64,000 nt of DNA, taken from assembly GCA_902559075.1 (NCBI GenBank), contig CACEGO010000002.1:27144-91143 (forward strand). Reading direction: 5' to 3'. Positions 19,956 through 27,300 of this stretch are shown piece by piece. The notes beneath the pieces are model-generated. The model was not told the origin of the DNA and did not search any database. It saw only the letters and a program-made list of their open reading frames with translations. The translations under genes and the position numbers were made by a program. Every line of letters begins with the position of its first letter. Within the stretch, counting starts at the first letter, position 1. The stretch comes from an uncultured Pelagibacteraceae bacterium. Its GTDB lineage: Bacteria > Pseudomonadota > Alphaproteobacteria > Pelagibacterales > Pelagibacteraceae.

Positions 19956-20002
19956 TATAAGATTTTATAGGATGTTTAGACTACGTTAGACTACTATGGA
20001 CT
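19956..20002. repeat. L1 right-end arm: TATAAGATTTT plus three 10-bp-period GACT words
   Basis: TATAAGATTTT is at 19956-19966. It is followed by TAGACT, TAGACT and TGGACT at 19977, 19987 and 19997, exactly 10 bp apart. The same layout is found at the right end of L2. Both ends then reach CCTCGNC directly before the tRNA-Leu anticodon-loop copy. Phased words beside a core site resemble integrase or bending-protein arms. The surrounding 19859-20272 stretch has no other gene. Confidence 0.6.
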
Positions 20003-20025
20003 GACTAATTTGTGAATCCCTCGGC

Positions 20026-20064
20026 TTTTAAGTCCTTTGTGTCTACCAATTTCACCACGAGGGC
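20026..20064. repeat. Duplicated tRNA-Leu 5' half (L1/L2 junction)
   Basis: Thirty-nine bases identical to 17528-17566: the full anticodon loop through the 5' end of tRNA-Leu (minus sense). Similarity to the flank of the intact gene continues to about 20190. There is no 3' half, so it is not a functional tRNA. Confidence 0.95.
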
Positions 20065-20149
20065 ATTTGTGAATTTCATGAGTGTTTATGCTAATATTTA
20101 TAATTGAACAAGTTTAATAAGTAAAATTTTTTTTATTTTATCTCTCTGT

Positions 20150-20167
20150 GTACGAGGCATGTACGAG
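20150..20167. repeat. 11-bp-period direct repeat pair, L2 left end
   Basis: GTACGAG at 20150-20156 and 20161-20167. The position is homologous to the L1 left pair, but the repeated word has changed to the one found at the L2 right end. Confidence 0.8.
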
Positions 20168-20272
20168 ACATCCCATATTATCCTATAAAGATACTGAGAT
20201 AGTTGTAATTAACTAACTATACTTTGAAACCACGCTACAGGGCAAGAGATTATGAGTGCAGTGCGTGATTAA

Positions 20273-20881
20273 TTAGTAAGCCTCATTTTTTATCCAGTCT
20301 GATAATAATTCTGATACAATGCTTATTTTAAAATTGTCCTTAAGTATTCTGCCATTAGAGTCTTTAAAGTCTCCAGACCAATCTGTACAAGTAATTCTGA
20401 TTGATCCATTTTCTAATTTTAAATTATATACTTTGCTAAGTGATTTTCCTGTATTGTCAGCAACATGTGCTTTTTCTTTCCCTTTTTTAATTTCTAAATT
20501 TGAAAATGAGTCATTTAATTCTTTAAAAACTAGATCCATTTTATTGTAGCATTTTGCTTTGTTATTTTCGAAAGGCTTTTTAATTTTGCCTGAAATAGAA
20601 TAAATCTTATAATCATTTGGATCAATATGAAATTGTACTGATTCATATACCTTATAATTACCTTGATCAGGTATACTTAAACCTACAAATTTTTTACTTT
20701 TTGGATAATAAGCAAATTTCATTTTTTTTATTTCTTCAATTGAAAAACCAATAATGTTTTCATAGTCTAGCAAACTATCACCTATACTCATTCCTTCTAT
20801 CTCAAGGTCTCTGATATCATCAGCCTTAGTTAGCGATTGAAGGCTAAAGATTAAAATTAAAATTATAAGAAACATCCTCAT
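20273..20881 (-). CDS. Exported SIGDS-family protein, copy 2 (L2 cargo A)
   Basis: A protein of unknown function, about 202 residues from the ATG at 20879-20881. The frame is open for 12 further codons (to 20917), but those overlap the repeat pair, and the paralog in T2 starts at the equivalent Met. The signal peptide ends SLQSLTKA. The mature N-terminus is DDIRDLEIEGMSIGDSLLDY and the C-terminus is SDWIKNEAY. Its upstream and downstream flanks resemble those of the T2 gene, not those of the adjacent L2 gene. Confidence 0.8.
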   Translation of the reverse strand: MRMFLIILILIFSLQSLTKADDIRDLEIEGMSIGDSLLDYENIIGFSIEEIKKMKFAYYPKSKKFVGLSIPDQGNYKVYESVQFHIDPNDYKIYSISGKIKKPFENNKAKCYNKMDLVFKELNDSFSNLEIKKGKEKAHVADNTGKSLSKVYNLKLENGSIRITCTDWSGDFKDSNGRILKDNFKISIVSELLSDWIKNEAY

Positions 20882-20898
20882 ATCAAACATTTTCTCAC

Positions 20899-20916
20899 TG
20901 TGTTCTGTGTGTGTCA
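20899..20916. repeat. 11-bp-period direct repeat pair inside L2
   Basis: TGTGTTC at 20899-20905 and TGTGTCA at 20910-20916, followed by AGATTTT. Sequence and 18-bp distance to the start codon match the T2 right-end pair, marking a T2-like module inside L2. Confidence 0.6.
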
Positions 20917-20994
20917 AGATTTTGGGTAAATGAAATTTATTGATAACACAGATGATCGGACGAATAGACTCGGTATTATGTAAGTCTAGTATGA

Positions 20995-21585
20995 TTATTT
21001 ATAAGCCTCATTTATATAAAAATCATAAATTTCTTTTGTAGCTAAGGCTACACTAAGATGATCTTGAGAACCATGCTCCTCAGAATAATCATAGCAAGCC
21101 AATTGAACAGAATCTCCATTATTAAAAACATATTCAATATCTGTAACTAAACTTTTTTGAGTAGGATCATTTCTGTGCTTAAAAGTCATCTCAGGATTTT
21201 TTTTTGTAAAGGGAAATATTTTATCCATTTCTGTTTCTATTTCTCTTAATTTAACATAGCAATCTTCAACATTATTTTCATAATATAATACACCCGCTAA
21301 CTCATGTATTATATATTCTTTATCACCTGTCCTATAAACAAAATCTACAGCGTCATAAGTTGTAAAAAAAGATAGTTGATCATTTTGAACAGGTGTAAAT
21401 CTTTTTGATTTAAAAAAATTCATAGAATTATTTTTTATTTCATTAATGCTAAAAAAATCCAATGCACTATCTCCAATACTTATCCCTTCAATCTGAAAGT
21501 CACTAATGTCATCGGCCTTAGTCCAGGATTGAAGACTAAAGATTAAAACTAGAACAAGAAACTGATATGCTAGTAAGCGTTTCAT
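20995..21585 (-). CDS. Exported SIGDS-family protein, copy 3 (L2 cargo B)
   Basis: A 196-residue protein of unknown function. The signal peptide begins MKRLLAY, with the first 22 coding bases identical to the caspase-fusion gene, then switches to the family's own FSLQSWTKA. The mature N-terminus is DDISDFQIEGISIGDSALDF and the C-terminus is YDFYINEAYK. The promoter region also resembles that of the caspase-fusion gene. The gene thus appears to be a chimera of an L1-type leader and a SIGDS body. Confidence 0.8.
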   Translation of the reverse strand: MKRLLAYQFLVLVLIFSLQSWTKADDISDFQIEGISIGDSALDFFSINEIKNNSMNFFKSKRFTPVQNDQLSFFTTYDAVDFVYRTGDKEYIIHELAGVLYYENNVEDCYVKLREIETEMDKIFPFTKKNPEMTFKHRNDPTQKSLVTDIEYVFNNGDSVQLACYDYSEEHGSQDHLSVALATKEIYDFYINEAYK

Positions 21586-21607
21586 GTAGTTTATATTATC
21601 TCTTTAT

Positions 21608-21625
21608 GTACGAGGTGTGTACGAG
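21608..21625. repeat. 11-bp-period direct repeat pair, L2 right end
   Basis: GTACGAG at 21608-21614 and 21619-21625, the same word as the L2 left pair. It lies 23 bp upstream of the cargo B start, in the position homologous to the L1 right pair. Confidence 0.8.
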
Positions 21626-21681
21626 AATTTTATCATTTTGATCTATTGATTTTACTATTTTTTTAAATGAATAAAAAATTT

Positions 21682-21728
21682 TATAAGATTTTATATGATA
21701 TTTAGACTTCACTGGACTATCACAGACT
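21682..21728. repeat. L2 right-end arm: TATAAGATTTT plus three 10-bp-period GACT words
   Basis: TATAAGATTTT is at 21682-21692. TAGACT, TGGACT and CAGACT start at 21703, 21713 and 21723, exactly 10 bp apart. Layout and distance to the tRNA fragment match the right end of L1, although the intervening bases have diverged. That points to selection on the phased words. Confidence 0.6.
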
Positions 21729-21751
21729 CACTTTGATCTTTAAACCTCGTC

Positions 21752-21790
21752 TTTTAAGTCCTTTGTGTCTACCAATTTCACCACGAGGGC
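21752..21790. repeat. Duplicated tRNA-Leu 5' half (right end of L array)
   Basis: The third exact 39-nt copy of the tRNA-Leu 5' half. Its downstream flank differs from the other two copies, so it probably retains the ancestral upstream region of the gene. Confidence 0.95.
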
Positions 21791-21810
21791 ATGAGTTGTT
21801 TTCATCGCTT

Positions 21811-21838
21811 ATTGTGCTAAAAAACTTAAATCTGACAA
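21811..21838 (-). promoter_or_regulatory. Orphaned ancestral tRNA-Leu promoter (candidate)
   Basis: On the minus strand TTGTCA (21833-21838), 16 bp, then CACAAT (21811-21816), 20 bp before the 5' end of the third tRNA-Leu fragment. This is the best promoter-like arrangement near any of the three copies. It would now drive only a tRNA fragment and the array. Confidence 0.4.
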
Positions 21839-21861
21839 TTATGAAGTTAAAAAATATTTAA

Positions 21862-22761
21862 ATGACAACAGAAAAAATTAAAACAATAGCAATTACTGGG
21901 GCTAGCAGTTACATCGGAAAAAATCTTATTAGATTATGTTTAGATAATGATATAAATGTGAAGGCATTCTGCAGAGATATTAGTAAATTAGATAAAAATT
22001 TTTTAAATAATAAAAATTTAAGTATTTTTGGTTACGAAATATCAAAGAAAAATATTTTAGAATTTAATAATGTTGACGGTATAATTCATTTGGCTCATGA
22101 AAGAGTAAATTTTTCAAGAAGAAATATTAAAAAAGATAATAATATTTTAGCTGCACATGAGTTAATTGAAAATGCAAAAAAATTTAATATCAATAAAATT
22201 ATTTATCTTTCCAGTCATCTCGCACATAACGAAACATATTCTCAATATGGTAAAAGCAAATTATTATGTGAAAAAATTTTCTTAAAAAATAATTATACAG
22301 TTTTAAAAGCTGGCTTTGTCTTTGGTGGTGAGGTCTCCGGTTTTCTAAAAATATTAATTTCTCAATTTAAAAAAAAATTATTTCCTCTTATTTTTCCAAA
22401 TGCACCAATTTATCCTATACATGTAGATGATCTTAATAAGAGTTTATTGCTCATTTTAAATAACAACAATCAATTAAGGGATAAATATATTTTAGGTCTT
22501 AAAATGCCAATTAAATTAAAAGATTTTTTTAAGAAAATGTGTATTAAATATTGCGGCAAAAAAATTAATTTAATAACACTTCCGGGAAATGTTATTTTTA
22601 AATTGAGCTACATTATTGGATATTTTTCAAGTATCTTTAATAAAATCTATGAAAGAGCAGCTGGAGTGAAAAGTTTGATAATTCTAGATACAGATGAACA
22701 AATTACTGATGAAATTGATTATCTTAAAAATACAAAATTCTTTTTAAATAATGATAACTAG
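21862..22761 (+). CDS. NAD(P)-dependent sugar epimerase/dehydratase (extended SDR)
   Basis: Likely modifies a nucleotide-linked or phosphorylated sugar. It has 299 residues. The Rossmann glycine motif is ITGASSYIG (11-19), with a conserved Ser pair near 117-118 and the catalytic Y129-GKS-K133. The substrate cannot be read from the sequence. It is the first gene of a plus-strand cluster and begins 71 bp after the last tRNA-Leu fragment. Base composition is more A-rich than the core genes. Confidence 0.85.
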   Translation: MTTEKIKTIAITGASSYIGKNLIRLCLDNDINVKAFCRDISKLDKNFLNNKNLSIFGYEISKKNILEFNNVDGIIHLAHERVNFSRRNIKKDNNILAAHELIENAKKFNINKIIYLSSHLAHNETYSQYGKSKLLCEKIFLKNNYTVLKAGFVFGGEVSGFLKILISQFKKKLFPLIFPNAPIYPIHVDDLNKSLLLILNNNNQLRDKYILGLKMPIKLKDFFKKMCIKYCGKKINLITLPGNVIFKLSYIIGYFSSIFNKIYERAAGVKSLIILDTDEQITDEIDYLKNTKFFLNNDN

Positions 22762-22764
22762 TAA

Positions 22765-24303
22765 ATGGATATAATCGTTGATCAAGTTTACGATGCAATA
22801 ATTGTAGGAAGTGGTCCTGCAGGCGCTTCATCTGCTTGGCCTTTAGTAGAAAATGGTAAGAAAATCTTAATGTTGGATGTTGGTTTTAATTCAACTGAAG
22901 TTTCAAATAATGAAAATATAAATTTAAACTCTTCTCCAAAGGTAAGGGCTCCAGAATTTTCACATGTTTTTAAAGAATATAAAAATTTCTACAATCTAGA
23001 AACTGAAAACTTTACTGCGAATGGATCTCTGGCAATTGGAGGATTATCAAATGCTTGGTCAACATTAGTAAGTTCTTTTACTGAAAATGAATTTGATGAA
23101 TTTCCATTTAAAAGAGAAGATATCTTAAGTAGTTATAAAAATATCTCAAATAGAATTGGTATAAGTGGAGATAGAAGTGGTGATTTGAAAGAATGGTTGG
23201 GTCAAGATTACAATTTACAACCTAATCTTCCAATACATTCGCTTATTGAAAAATTATTATCAAAATATCGAAGAAAAAAAGATTTTATTCAAAAACTCAA
23301 TATTAAAATGGGTAGACATCATCAAGCAATATTAAGTTCACCAATTAGTAATAGACCTGCTTTTACACAAGATTCTATGCTGGGCTATAAAAATATAAAC
23401 GGTTCTGCATATAATGCATCTGACGAAATTGCAAATCTACAAAAATTTCAAAATTTTAAATATCTTGATAAAAATTTTGTAGTAGATTTAGAAGAGATAA
23501 ATAGTATTTGTCATGTTAAATCAAAAAACCTAAATGATAATAAAAAATATATTTTTAAATCTAAGTTAATTATTCTTGCAGCTGGAACAATAGGTACAAC
23601 TAAATTAATTTTAAGATTAAATAAATATTTTAATAAATCAATAGCTCTAAAGAATACACCAATGTACCCATTTGCATTATTTTTTCCTCAGGAATTATTT
23701 AGGAGATCAACTTTTAAAGTTTTTTCTTATTGGCACATGTCATATTTTTTATCTTTAAAGGATTTGCCTCAAAAATACAGGATTTATGGACATCTGACAC
23801 CTACAGATGGAATTAGCCAACTAGAATTAAGTAAAAGAATTCCAATATTCAGTCCTATAAATAAATGGATTGCAAATTTTATTTGGCCAAAAATGCTACT
23901 TGGGACATGTATATTTCCAGGATATTTTTCAAACAATGAGATTACCCTATATGAAAATGATATTCTTAAAATTAAAGGAAATACTAAAAATAACTTTGAA
24001 AATTGTGTTGTTAATACAAAAAAAATTTTAAAAAAAGCTTTTTTTAACCTAGGTGGAATTTTTATAACTGATAAGTTTTTGCCAACACTTGGAGAGGATA
24101 GCCACTATGCATCTACTTTACCTATGCGAGATAAGCCTAGTAAATTAGAAACAGATCTAAATGGAGCAATATACGGATTTAACAATATTCATTGTGTTGA
24201 TGGATCGGTATTAAGTGAATTACCCGCTAAAAGCCATACTTTAACGATTATGGCGAATGCTGATAGGATTTCTAGAAATTTAGTTAATAAGTTAAACAAA
24301 TAA
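22765..24303 (+). CDS. FAD-dependent oxidoreductase, GMC-like
   Basis: Probably oxidises an alcohol or sugar. It has 512 residues. The dinucleotide-binding motif G15-S-G-P-A-G20 is N-terminal, with an acidic D38 ending the second strand. The C-terminal part has the GMC-type layout: HYASTLPM, a VDGSVLSELPAKSHTLTIMANADR segment and a final helix. The usual His/Asn catalytic pair may map to the HYAST and SHTLT histidines (inference). It starts three bases after the SDR gene. Confidence 0.8.
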   Translation: MDIIVDQVYDAIIVGSGPAGASSAWPLVENGKKILMLDVGFNSTEVSNNENINLNSSPKVRAPEFSHVFKEYKNFYNLETENFTANGSLAIGGLSNAWSTLVSSFTENEFDEFPFKREDILSSYKNISNRIGISGDRSGDLKEWLGQDYNLQPNLPIHSLIEKLLSKYRRKKDFIQKLNIKMGRHHQAILSSPISNRPAFTQDSMLGYKNINGSAYNASDEIANLQKFQNFKYLDKNFVVDLEEINSICHVKSKNLNDNKKYIFKSKLIILAAGTIGTTKLILRLNKYFNKSIALKNTPMYPFALFFPQELFRRSTFKVFSYWHMSYFLSLKDLPQKYRIYGHLTPTDGISQLELSKRIPIFSPINKWIANFIWPKMLLGTCIFPGYFSNNEITLYENDILKIKGNTKNNFENCVVNTKKILKKAFFNLGGIFITDKFLPTLGEDSHYASTLPMRDKPSKLETDLNGAIYGFNNIHCVDGSVLSELPAKSHTLTIMANADRISRNLVNKLNK

Positions 24304-24380
24304 AAAATATATTATATATATTAACTATAATTCTAATATTTCCATAATAAATGAAATAATGTAAGCATTTAAATGTCACG

Positions 24381-27300
24381 ATGAGTAATTTAATTAATAA
24401 AATCCTAAAAAAAATAAAATCTGAAAGAAAAGAAAAGATATTCATCCTTGGTATTGATGGCCCGACTGCAGCTGGTAAAACAATTTTAGCTAGTAAGATT
24501 GAAAAAAGACTTAAAAATATCAAATGCTTTACTATAAAGATGGACTGGACCTTGAAATCAAGGTCATACAGGGAAAGATCACTAAAAGAATACAATAAAA
24601 ACAATAAAGAATTTTTATATGAGGCTGAAGAGCATATGAGCCTAAATATAATTTCAAATCTTTTAAAAAAAATTCAAAAATTTAATAATAATAAAAATTC
24701 AAGAATACTTAAAATAAATTTAGAAAAATTATATAATAGAGAAAAAACAGCTAAAAATGATCTTAAGATTAAAAAAACAATAAATAAAAAATATATAGTG
24801 ATTGTTGAGGGTCACTACACAGGACATCCATCGGTCTTCAAATATATTGATTATAATCTATTACTTCTTTCATCAAAAAATGAATTATTAAAAAGAAAAA
24901 TTAATAGAGTTAAGAATTATAGAAATCCAAATTTAACAAAAAAATATTTTGAACTTATTGATATCCCATCATTTATAAATTTTATAAGTAGGTACGGAAA
25001 TAACTACTCACTATTAGTTGATAATACAAATTATAATAATCCACAGATTAAAAAATTAGATTATATTAAAAAATGGGTCAAAGAAGTAGATAAAGTAGAA
25101 AGATATAAAAAACAAAATCTTAAATATGAAGATCTGTATAATGAAATTAAATTTACAGAACTTTACGGAACACAGGGATTAGATGTTAAAAATTTTAATG
25201 AAATTTTTAATTTTATTGAAAAGTTAGATAATTTTACAATTAAGAATTTTAGACTAGCTATAAAAGACATAAAATTAAGCACATCTAATTTTATAAAATC
25301 AAATTTAAAATTATTAAATATTAAATTAAAAAAAATTAAAATAGATTTTGTATATACAAACAATTTTCATAATCTTTATTTCAAAAAATTCCCAATTTTA
25401 TCGGGCTTTAAAATATTTTTAAAAGATAATAACAATACTGTAGGTAACTTTGTAATTTATATTAATGAGGATAGCATCAAATTTGTACTATACTGGAACG
25501 GAGGAGTTGAGGAAGTTTTCAAAAAAAGAAAAATTAATTTTAATTATAAAAATAATACACTGTATGAATATAAAAAACTGAACATAACAAACTTTGGTTT
25601 TAAAAATTATAGTAGTTCCAAAAGTTTTATCCCCACAGATTTCACAAATATAGATTTTTTAAATTCAAAACAAAATAACGATATAATTCTAACTGACAGA
25701 GAGGAAACAAATATCAATTCCTTTGAAATACTAAGTAAATTCTATGATACAAATATTTTTTGGGTCCAAAGATTTGCTAAATTCAGTGAGAGAGATTTTT
25801 TTAACGATATATTAAATAACATCGGTGTAAATACGTTTTTAATAAATAATTACCTATTTGCAATTAAATCAACTGAACCAGATGATATTGACAGATTTAG
25901 ATTATTTTTTGAAAATTGGGTTATTGAAGAAAAATTTAGTAAACAAAAAAATCTTGAAAATAAATCATATGATCGAATTATCGATTACCAAAGAGAATAT
26001 TTAGAAAAAGAGGTAAATTCCAAAACAAAAAATTTTAAAGTTTTGGATGGAAAAATATTTTATATACCAAGTGACAAGAGTAAAAAAAATAGAAAACTAA
26101 TTGAAAAAGATTTACAGTTTCTTTTAAATCATAATGAAAGAATAGTAAGAAAATCCGTTGTTAATTTTTTAACCTTAAACGTTTTTAATTTAAGCTTAGA
26201 TACATCAAAATTATGGCCTACAAACAAAGATATTCAAAAAAAAAATATTACTTTGAATGATTTTGTAAAGATTTCACCAACTATATTAAGTGATATTTAT
26301 TTTTGGCTTAATTTAAAAAGACAAAATTCTTCAATATTAGCTTGTAATATTTATGATATTAGAAGAGAAAGTTTTGATGTATCTGCTTACTTAAAAGCAG
26401 CACAAGAAGAAAATACGCCAATAGTTCTTCAATCGTCATTTAATTCAATCGGACAGGCTGAAAAATATAAAAATAAAATTTCCTCAGGTTATTTAAGATT
26501 ATCTAATGGTCCTAAAGATTTTGTTCAAAATTGTTTAGCAGAAGCGAGAAACTTATTTTTAAATACAGGAAAAGATTTTTTATTTGGCATAGGAATAGAT
26601 CATTTAGATTTCAAATATAATCTACCAAAAGGAAGAATTTACAGATTTTTAAAAAGTTGTCAGAAAACAAAAAGCTTAACACATTATACTCTAGATAGTT
26701 CATATTTACTTGAGGATAAAAAAATTAGAAACTTTAAAAAAAATAAAAATAAAATTGTTAAAAAAATAATTAAAAATGAAATAGATTTACTTAAAAGAAT
26801 TAAAGATAATCATATTTTTGATTTCGAATACTGTGCAAATGAACTTAATTATATAGAAAATGAAAAAAAAGTTTTTTTACCAAATCAGAAAGATATCAAT
26901 TTCTTTGCTGAAGAATTTTCAAAACAAATAATTGAAAACAATATTAACTATATTAATTCAAGACCAAGGTTAATTATTGGTAATTTGGGCACAGTGCATC
27001 ATGGTGTGGATAAAGATAATTATGTAAAGACTGAAGTTTCTGAAAAATGGATAAATTATACTCAAAAATTTAATTTTATTTCTGCAGTTTTACATGGCAC
27101 ATCTAGAAGTCACCCTGAAGTTTTAAAAAGAGCTACGGCTGGTTGTATGAAAATTAATGTTGCAGGAGATTTTTTGCAAATACTTGTAGCAAATCTTCCG
27201 GATAACTTAAAAAAAATTGTAATTGATAAAAATGATAACGAAAAGAAAAAACTATACTTAATTAGAAAAAAATTGAATTCACTCAATAATGAACAAAAAA

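Larger units (their letters stand above)
17528..20025. mobile_element. Mini-element L1 at tRNA-Leu
   Basis: A 2498-bp segment bounded by identical 39-nt copies of the tRNA-Leu 5' half. It carries a single large exported gene (binding protein/caspase fusion) and no recombinase. Both ends carry a tandem pair of GGTACTGG with an 11-bp period inside a longer similar context (ATCTCNNTA before the pair). Both ends also contain TATAAGATTTT. The right end adds three GACT words with a 10-bp period. This matches attachment-site arm architecture; mobility is inferred. Confidence 0.65.
20026..21751. mobile_element. Mini-element L2 at tRNA-Leu (composite)
   Basis: A 1726-bp segment between the second and third tRNA-Leu fragments. 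It carries two exported SIGDS-family genes and no recombinase. Tandem GTACGAG pairs with an 11-bp period flank it at both ends. Inside, the first gene has T2-type flanks on both sides (TGTGTCAAGATTT upstream, a matching downstream stretch), whereas the second has an L1-type leader. L2 therefore looks like a recombinant of a T2-like unit with an L1-like unit. Confidence 0.6.

Noticed and set aside
20065..20272. A missing integrase or transposase gene within the arrays
   Set aside because: I checked the gaps and both strands of 14935-21861 for a frame long enough for a tyrosine recombinase; the only long frames are the exported cargo genes.
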